Below, piece by piece: positions 1 to 7,752 of a DNA stretch of 9,741 nt. Within the stretch, counting starts at the first letter, position 1. Every line of letters starts with the position of its first letter. Under the pieces are notes generated by a model. It saw only the letters and a list, made by a program, of their open reading frames with translations, was not told where the DNA came from and did no database searches. The translations under genes were made by a program, and so were the position numbers. The stretch is from a bacterium (GTDB lineage: Bacteria; Vulcanimicrobiota; Xenobia; Xenobiales; Xenobiaceae), in NCBI GenBank assembly GCA_017444045.1, contig JAFSXO010000275.1, positions 1-9,741 on the forward strand, in the 5' to 3' direction.

Positions 1-23
1 TGCTGAAGATAACCTTAAAGTAG
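1..23 (+). CDS. possible 3' tail of an upstream gene (partial)
   Basis: Reading from base 3, the window opens with codons for LKITLK followed by a TAG stop at 21-23, two nucleotides before the ATG of the exporter gene. This would fit the end of a tightly coupled upstream gene in the same operon. Six codons are far too few to identify a product. The alternative is that these bases are simply the 5' region of the exporter: the exporter's own frame is also open to the window edge (AEDNLKVA before its ATG). Confidence 0.25.
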
Positions 24-25
24 CC

Positions 26-2767
26 ATGCGCGATCCCTCTTCGTGGTCTTGGGGAACCAGATTTTTCGCGGCTGTGGCGCGCATATGCTATCGTGCGCCT
101 AAAACCATCATAGTATTGTGCACTATAGCCGCTCTGGTCTGCGGGGTATATGCTTACCGCGATCTGGCCTTTGACAGCAACCGATCCAACCTCATTAAGC
201 GCAGCCCCGAGCTGCAGGCCAAGCAGGATCGCTTCATCGCTGAGTTCCCCGACAGCGAGGATATCGTGGTCATTGTCGAAGGTGGCACAGATCGCGAAAA
301 TCGCAGATATGTCAACGATTTATCCCAAAGGCTGCGGGCGGAGCCGCAGGTATTTTCTTATGTCTTTGAAAAGGCCGATGTTGGTTTTCTGCGCAATTAC
401 GCTCTGCATTATCTGGAGTTAGATGATCTTAAAAAGCTGGCCGGCGGCCTGGAAAAGCACCAGGAAATGCTGCGAGCGGTGTCAAGATGCGACAGCATTT
501 TAGATTTCCCGTCTATGCTCCCAAGCCATAGTATTGGCAGTATTGGCGATTCCGAGCTGAAGCTTATCCTGCCGGCTATTAATTCCTTAACCAGCCAGTT
601 TCAGACCTGTATTAGTAAGCGCGGGCGTTCCTTTGTGTATGAATCTCCTTTGCTCGCTCAGTTTGCCGACAATAACCAGGATTTGCTGGAGCATATGTCA
701 GAGATGGTGTGGCGGGACGATTTTTCGGTGTACTCTACGCTGGCTGATGAAAGGATGTATGTCGTGCTGCTGCGCCCAACATATACGGCTGGGTTGGAGC
801 ATCCCGTCTGCATTGAGCGCGCTATAAAACGGGTTAAGGAAATAATGCACAGCATGGCGCGCGAGCATAATACCGTAATGCCTCGGCTTACTGGCGAGCT
901 AGTGCTCGATTACGATGAAGGCCAGTCTTCGTCTGAGGATTCCACTCTGTCTGCCATAATCTCGGTCATCCTGGTGTCCTGCATTTTTGTGTGGGCCTTT
1001 AGAGAGCTTTACAGGCCGCTTATGGCTGTTTACTCTCTGGCCGTTGGGGTGGGATGGACCATGGCCTTCGCCACCCTGACTGTCGGGCATCTGAATCTGC
1101 TTACGGTAACCTGCACGACTATTCTGATCGGCCTGGGCATTGACTATGGGATTCATTTTATTTACCGCTATGAGGAGGAGCGCACCGAGGGACTGGATCC
1201 TTTGCCGGCGATGATAGAGACTCTGGCACGGGCTGGACAGGAGAATTTTGCCGGGGCCTTCAGTACGGCTCTGGCCTTTTGGGTATTAAATTTTACCGAT
1301 TTTACCGGGATTGCTGAATTGGGCACGATCGCCGGCGGGGGCATACTGCTGTGCTATGCGGCTAATATTCTGGTGCTGCCGGCATTTCTGCTGTGGTACG
1401 AGGGTTGGGGCAGTTCGGGGGCTGGCCAGGGGCTTTCGGGCTTTGTCTGGCTCAGCCGCCTGGAGCAGCAGTGGCTGGCCTGTCCCAGGATTATGCTGGC
1501 ACTGTTTTTGGTCTTTACTGTATGGTGCTCTATAAATGCCTTCAAGGTTCGCTATGACTACAATCTGCTCAATCTGCAGTCCCAGAGTCTGGAATCGGTC
1601 AAGGCTGAGCTGTATCTAATGGAGAGCAGCGACCATTCACTGCTGTACGGTATATCTCTTGTCAGCAGTCCCGTCGAGGCTAAGCGGCTTATTGAGGCCT
1701 ATGGAAAGCTGCCCAGCGTAGCCAGCACTGAATGCGCCGCGCTGATGATTCCCGAGGATTATGCTCATAAGCGTCCCTATCTGGAGCGCTGTGCCGCGGT
1801 TGCTAAGGGCTTGCCGACTATGCCGGAATGGCAGCCTGAAACTGGCAGTATGATTAAGCGTCTGCTGGCCTTAGGGCGCACGATGCGCGGCTCAGAAGCC
1901 AATATCGAGGCCAGCATGAACAGAATTATGCATTCCTCTGATCCCGAAATCGCCCGACAGGGCCGCGAGCTTCAGCGGCGCGTCAGCGAGCTTACCCAAA
2001 CTCTGTCGCACATGATGCCCGGTCCTATCGGAGACAGCTTAAATGCCTTTGACCGCGGCTTTTTTACCGATCTGCGCGATATGGTAGCTTTTTTAAAAAT
2101 GCAGAAGGCCGCGCCGGAGCTGACCTTCAGCGATATGCCTCTAGCCCTGCGGGAGCGGGAACTAGGCCGCGGCGGTTTGGTGCAGCTGCGGGTGTTTCCC
2201 AAGGATAACGTCTGGGAGCGCCCAGCCCAGGAGCGTTTTGTGCGCGAGGTGGAAAGCGTCGACCCGCTGGCTGTCGGAATGCCTATTATGATGTACTACG
2301 ATTCTCAGGTCCTGCGGGAAGCCAACGAGCAGGCTGGTGTATACGCCTTGGCTGCCATCTGGGTACTGCTGTTTGCCTACTTCCGCAATGCCAAGCTGGC
2401 TCTGCTGGCGCTGATGCCCAAGGTAATCGGAGTACTGTGGATGGTGGGCATTATGGGGGCCTGCGGCGTTGACTTTAACAGCGCTAACTTCCTGGCCCTG
2501 CCCATGATTTTAGGCATTGGCCTGGTTTTTGGCATTCACGTAGTGCACCGGGTGCTGGAGGAGAATGAAGCCGGTATATTTGCTCATTCAACGGGGCCTG
2601 CCATAGCCTTGGCGGCGTTGACTACCATGGCCGGCTTTGGTACGCTAATGCTGGCCAGCTATCGTGGCATTGCCGATCTGGGCTTTGTGATGACCGTCGG
2701 CGTGGGCATGAACCTGCTTTCTTCCGCGGTGCTGCTGCCCGTTGTCATAAAGCTTATGCGCAGATGA
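26..2767 (+). CDS. HpnN-like RND/MMPL family transporter, 913 aa
   Basis: A predicted inner-membrane exporter of hydrophobic molecules, related to the HpnN-like RND/MMPL group (HpnN moves hopanoids to the outer membrane). The layout is the RND duplication: TM1 at about 26-46, a large periplasmic loop at 51-305, a cluster of about five TMs at 308-458, TM7 at about 485-505, a second loop at 506-770 and a final five-TM cluster at 772-910. TM4 carries the hallmark GLGIDYGIHF (369-378) with the proton-relay Asp373. The equivalent TM10 stretch reads GIGLVFGIHVVHR (830-842), so Asp is replaced by Val. Length is normal for the family. No strong Shine-Dalgarno precedes the ATG, only a weak AAAG, and the frame is open upstream, so the start is probable rather than certain. 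The helicase follows 31 nt later, which suggests co-transcription. The substrate is unknown; no hopanoid gene is visible to support a hopanoid role. Confidence 0.88.
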   Translation: MRDPSSWSWGTRFFAAVARICYRAPKTIIVLCTIAALVCGVYAYRDLAFDSNRSNLIKRSPELQAKQDRFIAEFPDSEDIVVIVEGGTDRENRRYVNDLSQRLRAEPQVFSYVFEKADVGFLRNYALHYLELDDLKKLAGGLEKHQEMLRAVSRCDSILDFPSMLPSHSIGSIGDSELKLILPAINSLTSQFQTCISKRGRSFVYESPLLAQFADNNQDLLEHMSEMVWRDDFSVYSTLADERMYVVLLRPTYTAGLEHPVCIERAIKRVKEIMHSMAREHNTVMPRLTGELVLDYDEGQSSSEDSTLSAIISVILVSCIFVWAFRELYRPLMAVYSLAVGVGWTMAFATLTVGHLNLLTVTCTTILIGLGIDYGIHFIYRYEEERTEGLDPLPAMIETLARAGQENFAGAFSTALAFWVLNFTDFTGIAELGTIAGGGILLCYAANILVLPAFLLWYEGWGSSGAGQGLSGFVWLSRLEQQWLACPRIMLALFLVFTVWCSINAFKVRYDYNLLNLQSQSLESVKAELYLMESSDHSLLYGISLVSSPVEAKRLIEAYGKLPSVASTECAALMIPEDYAHKRPYLERCAAVAKGLPTMPEWQPETGSMIKRLLALGRTMRGSEANIEASMNRIMHSSDPEIARQGRELQRRVSELTQTLSHMMPGPIGDSLNAFDRGFFTDLRDMVAFLKMQKAAPELTFSDMPLALRERELGRGGLVQLRVFPKDNVWERPAQERFVREVESVDPLAVGMPIMMYYDSQVLREANEQAGVYALAAIWVLLFAYFRNAKLALLALMPKVIGVLWMVGIMGACGVDFNSANFLALPMILGIGLVFGIHVVHRVLEENEAGIFAHSTGPAIALAALTTMAGFGTLMLASYRGIADLGFVMTVGVGMNLLSSAVLLPVVIKLMRR

Positions 2768-2798
2768 TATTCAGGATGGCATTAGAGCGGAGGACAGT

Positions 2799-5681
2799 AT
2801 GAGCGATTTGATGGGTGAGGATTATTTAGCCAGCTTCGCCGAGGAATTGGCCGAGGATCTGGAGGCCGAAAGCGCTGAGATATCGCCGTACGCCGGCGCG
2901 GATGATTCAGAGCCTGCCTCTGAGCCGTCAGAGTCAGAGATGCCGATTGCTGCGGCTAACAGCGCTCTGGAAGCTATTCTGCAGGGCCTGAATGAGCAGC
3001 AGCGGGAGGCCATAGTCACGACCGAAGGACCGGTATTGATCCTTGCTGGGGCCGGCAGCGGCAAAACTACGGTGCTTACGCGGCGCATAGCCTGGATTCT
3101 GCAGTCGGGACTGGCCAAAAGCTACCAGATTTTAGGGGTAACCTTCACCAATAAGGCCGCCCGCGAGATGAGCGAGCGCCTGCGGCGCATGTGCAATATC
3201 GCCAGCTTTGCCAATGTGGGTACCTTCCATTCTGTCTGCTCACGCTGGCTGCGGATTGAAGCCGAGCATTTGGGTATTCCGTCTGACTTTACTATTTACG
3301 ACGGCTCGGCTCAGAAGGTTGTGATGACGAATGTTCTCAAGGACCTCAATCTGGACGTCAAAAAGTACTCGCCAAAGCAGGCGCTGGCGATGGTCAGCCA
3401 CTATAAAAACGACGGCCGCAAGCCGGTGGGACTTTCGCGCTCAGCCGATCGCCTGGAACGCTGTATGGCTGACATATACGAGCTGTACAATAAAAAGTTG
3501 CGCGAAAATAAGGCGTTGGATTTTGACGATATTCTCGTGTATACGGTGCAGCTTTTTCGCGAATGCCCAGATGTGCTGGCCGCGTATAACGAAAAGATTA
3601 GGTATATTCTCGTAGATGAATACCAGGATGTTAATGCGGTGCAGTACGAGCTTCTGCGCCTTCTGGCGGGAAGCAAGCGCAATATCTGCGCCGTCGGCGA
3701 CGACGATCAGAGCATTTATAAATTCCGCGGCGCCGATCTGTCCATTATTTTGCGCTTTGCCGAGGATTTCTCTGAGGGTAAAGTCATTAAGCTAGAGCAG
3801 AATTACCGCTCTACTCAGGCTATTTTAGATTTGGCCAACGATGTGATCAGCCTAAACCGGGGGCGCACCGGCAAAAAGCTGTGGAGCGAACATAGCGGGC
3901 AGAAGCCGGTGGTTTTCGGAGCGCGCACAGCCTACGAAGAGGCAGAGCTTGTGGCGGCGCAGATTAAGCGGCTTATGCAATCCAATAGCTACAGATTCGG
4001 GGATTTTGCGGTTCTGTATCGCGCCAACGCCATGTCACGCGTATTTGAGGAAATATTTTTGCGCCAGAATCTGCGGCATAGAGTTGTGGGCGGACAGCGC
4101 TTCTATGAGCGCGCCGAGGTTAAGGATTTGCTAGCATATTACAGCATTTTTATCAACCGCAGCGATTCGGTTAGCTTAAGGCGCATTCTGGCCAATACGT
4201 CGGGAATTGGGGCCACGACCATGCAGAAGATGACAGAATGGAGCGTAGAAAACGGCGCGAGCCTGTTTGATGCGCTGCAGCATGGCGATACCCTGGGGCT
4301 GCGCAAGAATATAGCTGAAGCGCTGCGCGGCCTGCATGGTTGGATCGCGTCGATGGCGGAAAAAGCGAAACAGCGGGTGACGCTTACCAAGCTGCTTAGC
4401 GATATTATCGAATATGCTAATTATCGCGAGACTCTGCGCAAGAAGTGCGACAGCGAGGCTGATTATACCAGCCGCTGCGAGAACGTCGATGAGCTAATAA
4501 ATACGGTTGCCAGCTTTGACAGCGCTTACAAGGGCCGCGAAATGCCTCTGGCGGCTTTTATGGCTGAGGTCTCCCTGTATACAGATCAGGATGACTACGA
4601 ATCGGATCCCGATCGCATCTCGCTGATGACTGTGCATACGTCTAAGGGCCTGGAATTCCCCGTAGTCTTTTTGGTGGGCCTGGAAGAAAACACCCTGCCG
4701 AGCTATCTGTCCCTGGAGACTGGCTCCAACGATGATATTGAGGAAGAGCGTCGCCTTTGCTATGTCGGTATGACTCGGGCTAAAAGGCATCTGTATCTGT
4801 CTTTTTCGTGCAGGCGCGACAAGCAGGGAGTTCCCTTTGATTTTGATGTGTCCCGTTTTTTGCGTGACGCTAATCCGCAGTGCTACGACTGCTTCAATTC
4901 GGTCGCTCGGCAGCGTCTGAGCTATGATCGCCAGGCAAGCGGCAATAGTGTATATACAGATGGCGCTTTCGGCAGCGTGTACGGCTATGGCTCTGGCAGC
5001 GGTGCTTCTTATCGGCAGGGCGGCCGGGGAGGCTCTGGCTCTGGCCAGCGCGGAAGTGCGCCCAGAAAGAGAAAACGCCAGGAGCGCAAAAGCGTATACG
5101 GCACGCTTAAAGGTCTCGAGGAAGCGGTTACCATGCGCTCCGCCGAGGATGGGCAGTGGGTGTCGACCTGGGGAAGCAGGCTTGGCTCCGTGTCTGGCAT
5201 CAGCGCTCCTGAGGATATTTCTAGCAGTCTGCGGCGTACAATGGAGCCGCGCCAGGTGCGGGCGGCCAAGCGCGATAAGGATGGCGCGGCTTCTCTGCCT
5301 GTAAACAGTTTACAGGCAGAGGTAAAAGAAAAATTTCCCGTGGGCGCTGCTGTCAGCCACAGCCTTTACGGGATGGGTACCGTAGCCGCGGTAGAGCACA
5401 CCTTTGTTAGGGTGCGCTTTGCTACGGGCTCGGAAAGGCTGCTGACCGCCAGCTCGCTGACGGTGGAGCGGCTGGCGGAGCCGGAAGCCGAAGCGCCGGT
5501 GCCAGAGGAGCAGGAACCTCAGGAAAAGCGCCCCGCGCGGGTGGGAGACTGGATTAACGTTCCCATTTTTGGGCGCGGGGTTATCCAGAATGTGCAGGGC
5601 GACAAGTTTGTGGTCGCCTTCGGCGGAGTTAAGCGGCTTATGGAAAAACAGGTGGTGCAGAAGCTATGGCAGAAGTCGTAG
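2799..5681 (+). CDS. uvrD: UvrD/PcrA-type superfamily 1 DNA helicase, 960 aa
   Basis: An ATP-dependent 3'-5' DNA helicase for repair and replication-fork or transcription-conflict processing in the cytoplasm. All SF1A motifs are present: Q motif LNEQQREAI (64-72), Walker A AGAGSGKT (83-90), Ia TFTNKAA (115-121), II VDEYQD (272-277), III GDDDQSIYKFRGAD (300-313), IV EQNYRST (333-339), V MTVHTSKGLEF (610-620) and VI YVGMTRAKRHLYLS (655-668). It is longer than usual (about 720-750 aa). The extra parts are an acidic Asp/Glu/Ser-rich extension over residues 1-50, a Ser/Gly/Tyr-rich then basic linker at about 708-765, and two C-terminal Tudor-like repeats (about 847-892 and 913-955) where PcrA normally has one. 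Shine-Dalgarno GGAGGA at 2789-2794, four nt before the ATG, supports this start; Met5 would be 16 nt away. The call is secure; PcrA versus UvrD as a label is not. Confidence 0.95.
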   Translation: MSDLMGEDYLASFAEELAEDLEAESAEISPYAGADDSEPASEPSESEMPIAAANSALEAILQGLNEQQREAIVTTEGPVLILAGAGSGKTTVLTRRIAWILQSGLAKSYQILGVTFTNKAAREMSERLRRMCNIASFANVGTFHSVCSRWLRIEAEHLGIPSDFTIYDGSAQKVVMTNVLKDLNLDVKKYSPKQALAMVSHYKNDGRKPVGLSRSADRLERCMADIYELYNKKLRENKALDFDDILVYTVQLFRECPDVLAAYNEKIRYILVDEYQDVNAVQYELLRLLAGSKRNICAVGDDDQSIYKFRGADLSIILRFAEDFSEGKVIKLEQNYRSTQAILDLANDVISLNRGRTGKKLWSEHSGQKPVVFGARTAYEEAELVAAQIKRLMQSNSYRFGDFAVLYRANAMSRVFEEIFLRQNLRHRVVGGQRFYERAEVKDLLAYYSIFINRSDSVSLRRILANTSGIGATTMQKMTEWSVENGASLFDALQHGDTLGLRKNIAEALRGLHGWIASMAEKAKQRVTLTKLLSDIIEYANYRETLRKKCDSEADYTSRCENVDELINTVASFDSAYKGREMPLAAFMAEVSLYTDQDDYESDPDRISLMTVHTSKGLEFPVVFLVGLEENTLPSYLSLETGSNDDIEEERRLCYVGMTRAKRHLYLSFSCRRDKQGVPFDFDVSRFLRDANPQCYDCFNSVARQRLSYDRQASGNSVYTDGAFGSVYGYGSGSGASYRQGGRGGSGSGQRGSAPRKRKRQERKSVYGTLKGLEEAVTMRSAEDGQWVSTWGSRLGSVSGISAPEDISSSLRRTMEPRQVRAAKRDKDGAASLPVNSLQAEVKEKFPVGAAVSHSLYGMGTVAAVEHTFVRVRFATGSERLLTASSLTVERLAEPEAEAPVPEEQEPQEKRPARVGDWINVPIFGRGVIQNVQGDKFVVAFGGVKRLMEKQVVQKLWQKS
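5293..5321. repeat. perfect 29-bp palindrome inside the helicase gene
   Basis: Left arm CTCTGCCTGTAAAC (5293-5306) and right arm GTTTACAGGCAGAG (5308-5321) are exact reverse complements around a single central A at 5307. As RNA it could form a 13-bp stem with a CAG triloop; as DNA it is a near-ideal dimer binding site. It encodes roughly residues 832-841 (SLPVNSLQAE), in the non-conserved linker before the Tudor-like repeats. No T-run follows, so it is not a standard intrinsic terminator. Function is unknown. Confidence 0.9.
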
Positions 5682-5685
5682 CTGG

Positions 5686-6282
5686 TTAGTGGACGTCTTC
5701 GATAAGCACAGCGCGGCAGGGGGAGCCCTCGCAGCCGCCTAGGTTTAATGGCATGGCGCTGAGCATATAATAGCCATCGCTCACGTGGTCTAAGCTTAGG
5801 CCTTCCAGCAGCGCGATCCCGGAACTGAGCAGAATTCTGTGAACTTCTGCTGGCGTCTCTTCCGGGCCGAAGGAGAGCAGATCGGTGCCGATCAGCTTCA
5901 GCTTGGCCTGGGCGAAAACGCGGGCGGAGCTGGGGGTTACCAGCGCGGAGCCGCGCAGCAGCAAACGCTCTCCGGCGCCGGCCTGAGCTGCGGCGGCTAT
6001 AATGCGCTCGGCTTGGGCAGCGCTGATCTCCTCTGTGCTGACGGTTGCGACATATGCAGGCCCCACGAAGATGCTTGGCTCTAGCTGATCGATGGTCTTG
6101 CCCTCGGGCAGAAAATGGCGGGGGGCATCGATATGGGTACCGTTATGGGCGCACATCGAAAATGCGCTGAGATTATATGTACTGCCCTCTGCCATGCTCT
6201 CTAGGGCAGTTCTTTTGGGGCTGGGATCGCCAGGGTATACTCTGCTGGCGAATATTTCCTGCGATATGTCAATGACCTTCAT
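5686..6282 (-). CDS. cyclase family protein (KynB-type metal-dependent amidohydrolase), 198 aa
   Basis: A soluble metal-dependent hydrolase of the cyclase/kynurenine formamidase (KynB) family. Visible signatures are the N-terminal substrate-pocket motif YPGDP (16-20), the metal-binding motif HNGTHIDAPRHF (46-57) with His46, His50, Asp52 and His56, and a downstream His148-x11-Glu160 pair at the spacing of the remaining KynB metal ligands, followed by the C-terminal GCEGSPCRAV (183-192). Length is normal and no signal peptide is seen. AAAGG at 6290-6294, seven nt before the ATG, is a good ribosome-binding site. The gene begins 21 nt after the gspC stop and is probably its operon partner. No kynurenine-pathway gene is nearby, so the substrate is open: N-formylkynurenine hydrolysis is one option, and other cyclic or amide substrates are equally possible. 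The 3' end lies 4 nt from the convergent helicase stop. Confidence 0.9.
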   Translation of the reverse strand: MKVIDISQEIFASRVYPGDPSPKRTALESMAEGSTYNLSAFSMCAHNGTHIDAPRHFLPEGKTIDQLEPSIFVGPAYVATVSTEEISAAQAERIIAAAAQAGAGERLLLRGSALVTPSSARVFAQAKLKLIGTDLLSFGPEETPAEVHRILLSSGIALLEGLSLDHVSDGYYMLSAMPLNLGGCEGSPCRAVLIEDVH

Positions 6283-6303
6283 AGCTGAGCCTTTCTGCCA
6301 GCG

Positions 6304-7443
6304 CTAGCGCTCAGGGAATCTATGGTACAGCGACATGGGCTGGCCGTTGCGCGAGAGGTCGATGTCGATCTGTGGGGCGTCGCGCATGGTCAGAACCGCA
6401 TTGTAAATATCTTCGATGCCCAGAACGGTTTTGCTGTTAATGCGCAGCACCACGTCGCCGTCCTGCATGCCCAGCTTGGCTAGCGCGTTGTCGGGATTGC
6501 GGAATTTCACCTGAATGCCGCGCCCGTTCTCTACCTCGGTGCCGCGTATATCGGCCAGAAGTGCGGCGCCCTTTCTGGTGAATTCATCCAGCTCTTCTCT
6601 GGTAAGCTCGTTGGCAGGGGCAGAAACATTGGTTCCTCCCTCAAAATCGGCCTCGGTGATATTGTAGACGGCCTCGCTGTCGCCGAGGCCTGAGCTGGCC
6701 GCCGGACCGCTTTCTGGTATTTTTACGGGCTGAGGGGGCAGGGGTACATCGTTTGGAGCCGGCAAAACCGGGGGATAGCTGCCAACGCTGAGCGAGGGCG
6801 CTGCTGATGCTTCAGAATCCTTGGGAATGCTGATCTTCACCTGGCTCAGCTGGCCGTGGCGGTTAAGCGTTACGCGGTCGGCTTTGATATCGTCGATCTG
6901 ATAGTCTCCTACCTTCTCTCCCTGTCCTACGGTGTAGGTCTGGCCATCGTATTCCAAAACGGCTATGCCAGCATCGGCGCCGAGCATGACGCCCTGAAGG
7001 GTTACTTCGCTGTTCTCGCCGATACCGTCTGAAGCTGAATGGCCCTCGCTGCCGGCTCTATACGCGGAGGCATCGCTCGATCCGCCCCAGTCTTCGGACT
7101 GGGGAGTGGAGGCTTCAGAAGCTGCTGGCGCGTCTGCTGCCTGGGCTGCTGTCTCTGCCGCTGCCGGCTCGGCGAGAGCGGCGCTGGCAGATGGCGAGGG
7201 CTGGGGAGAGGGTGAAGCGGCTGCGCTTTCGTCTTGCTTTTCCGCAGACCGCCAGAAGGTATGCTGACGCGTGCTGACTGGGGGGGCCATGTCGGCATGG
7301 GACGCCAGGTCTTTGGGAGATTCGGCGCGGTGGTAGTCGACAAGCTGACTCAGCACATCAGCTCCTAGCAGACAGCAGGATATGAATATAGCCAGAAATA
7401 TGGCCGCCAGCCATGAGGGCTGATCTTTCAGAAACTTTGGCAT
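6304..7443 (-). CDS. gspC: type II secretion system protein GspC (HR plus PDZ domains), 379 aa
   Basis: GspC is the bitopic inner-membrane protein that links the T2SS inner-membrane platform (GspL/GspM) to the outer-membrane secretin GspD. The sequence shows a short cytoplasmic N-terminus, one TM helix (about 11-31), a long Ala/Ser/Pro-rich periplasmic linker (about 68-145), a homology region at about 147-206 (TLQGVML to QVKIS, the GspC HR fold that contacts the secretin), a Pro-rich spacer (about 207-255) and a C-terminal PDZ domain at about 296-375 with LGMQDGDVVLRINSKTV (324-340) and the terminal SRNGQPMSL strand (364-372). At 379 aa it is longer than classical GspC (about 270-300) because of the linkers. 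There is no clear Shine-Dalgarno; the TM helix beginning at residue 11 supports the start. It stands apart from other gsp genes: a cyclase gene follows it, and the pseudopilins are divergent. Confidence 0.85.
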   Translation of the reverse strand: MPKFLKDQPSWLAAIFLAIFISCCLLGADVLSQLVDYHRAESPKDLASHADMAPPVSTRQHTFWRSAEKQDESAAASPSPQPSPSASAALAEPAAAETAAQAADAPAASEASTPQSEDWGGSSDASAYRAGSEGHSASDGIGENSEVTLQGVMLGADAGIAVLEYDGQTYTVGQGEKVGDYQIDDIKADRVTLNRHGQLSQVKISIPKDSEASAAPSLSVGSYPPVLPAPNDVPLPPQPVKIPESGPAASSGLGDSEAVYNITEADFEGGTNVSAPANELTREELDEFTRKGAALLADIRGTEVENGRGIQVKFRNPDNALAKLGMQDGDVVLRINSKTVLGIEDIYNAVLTMRDAPQIDIDLSRNGQPMSLYHRFPER

Positions 7444-7468
7444 AAGGTTTACAATGACACTAAATTAA

Positions 7469-7497
7469 ATTTTATCATTTTAACGGATGCTCGGCAA
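7469..7497 (-). promoter_or_regulatory. candidate sigma70-type promoter for gspC
   Basis: On the minus strand TTGCCG (7497-7492) lies 17 nt upstream of TAAAAT (7474-7469), an acceptable -35/-10 pair with ideal spacing. It would give a short leader of about 20 nt before the gspC ATG. The surrounding stretch 7444-7482 is distinctly AT-rich compared with the rest of the window. This is inferred from consensus match only. Confidence 0.4.
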
Positions 7498-7558
7498 GAC
7501 CTGTGAAGTTTGCAAGATCGGTATCTTAGCCTCAGCTAGCCTAATTTTTTGAAGCTTC

Positions 7559-7592
7559 CCAATGCCATTTAGTTAAGGATTCGTGGCATTGG
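7559..7592. repeat. 9-bp perfect inverted repeat, possible operator
   Basis: CCAATGCCA (7559-7567) and TGGCATTGG (7584-7592) are exact reverse complements separated by 16 bp of AT-rich sequence, giving a centre-to-centre spacing of 25 bp. The location between divergent genes suits a regulator binding site, or a hairpin if transcribed. The regulator is unknown. Confidence 0.55.
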
Positions 7593-7623
7593 TTATGCTC
7601 ATTCATGTCCATTGGCGTTGCTT

Positions 7624-7639
7624 TGTACGTTAGCGTACA
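7624..7639. repeat. short perfect hairpin TGTACG-TTAG-CGTACA
   Basis: A perfect 6-bp stem with a four-base loop, in the middle of the divergent intergenic region. GTTAGC spans its loop and recurs 12 bp downstream at 7641-7646. It may be part of a regulatory site. No T-run follows it, so it is not a terminator. Confidence 0.4.
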
Positions 7640-7687
7640 GGTTAGCACATGACATGCGTTAAACCTTGATTTTCCCAACAGCTTTGG

Positions 7688-7752
7688 CCACCCCCTCTGT
7701 CGCTGGCGCGACTTCTCCCCCTGCCATTCTTTAGGGGGAGTTAGAATGGTGG
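7688..7752. repeat. compact multi-stem intergenic element with interleaved 7-bp stems
   Basis: Within 65 bp there are four pairings: an outer CCACC (7688-7692)/GGTGG (7748-7752), a hairpin GTCGC-TGGC-GCGAC (7699-7712), stem A CTCCCCC (7715-7721)/GGGGGAG (7734-7740), and stem B CCATTCT (7724-7730)/AGAATGG (7743-7749). Stems A and B are perfect and interleave (a-b-a'-b'), so they would form either a pseudoknot or two mutually exclusive hairpins. The C-run, GTCGC hairpin, CTCCCCC layout resembles dispersed palindromic intergenic repeats of some gut anaerobes, as far as I recall; only one copy is in this window, so its repetitive nature is unproven. Confidence 0.55.

Noticed and set aside
4924..5304. 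126-aa plus-strand frame inside the helicase gene
   Set aside because: Overlaps the Ser/Gly-rich linker of a clearly coding frame and shows only Ala/Arg-rich low-complexity sequence.
5293..5321. Palindrome as a TyrR box or a classical cre/LacI operator
   Set aside because: The TyrR box needs six bases between TGTAAA and TTTACA, but only three are present. Cre/LacI-type sites have an even CG centre, while this one has an odd single-base centre. No regulator can be assigned.
5669..5700. Terminator between the convergent helicase and cyclase genes
   Set aside because: Only 4 nt separate the stop codons and no stem followed by a T-run is visible around them in either direction.
7002..7343. 113-aa minus-strand frame within gspC
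   Set aside because: A frame-shifted reading of the Ala/Ser/Pro-rich linker of gspC on the same strand. Its Pro/Arg/Gln-rich composition is an artefact of that codon bias.
7526..7550. Short TAGC-CTCA-GCTA hairpin followed by TAATTTTTT as a terminator or small-RNA end
   Set aside because: The stem is only 4 bp plus a possible wobble pair and is separated from the T-run. There is no matching upstream promoter or gene to terminate.
7715..7750. CTCCCCC/GGGGGAG hairpin as an intrinsic terminator
   Set aside because: Neither strand has a T-run after the stem, and the flanking genes diverge, so no terminator is expected here.
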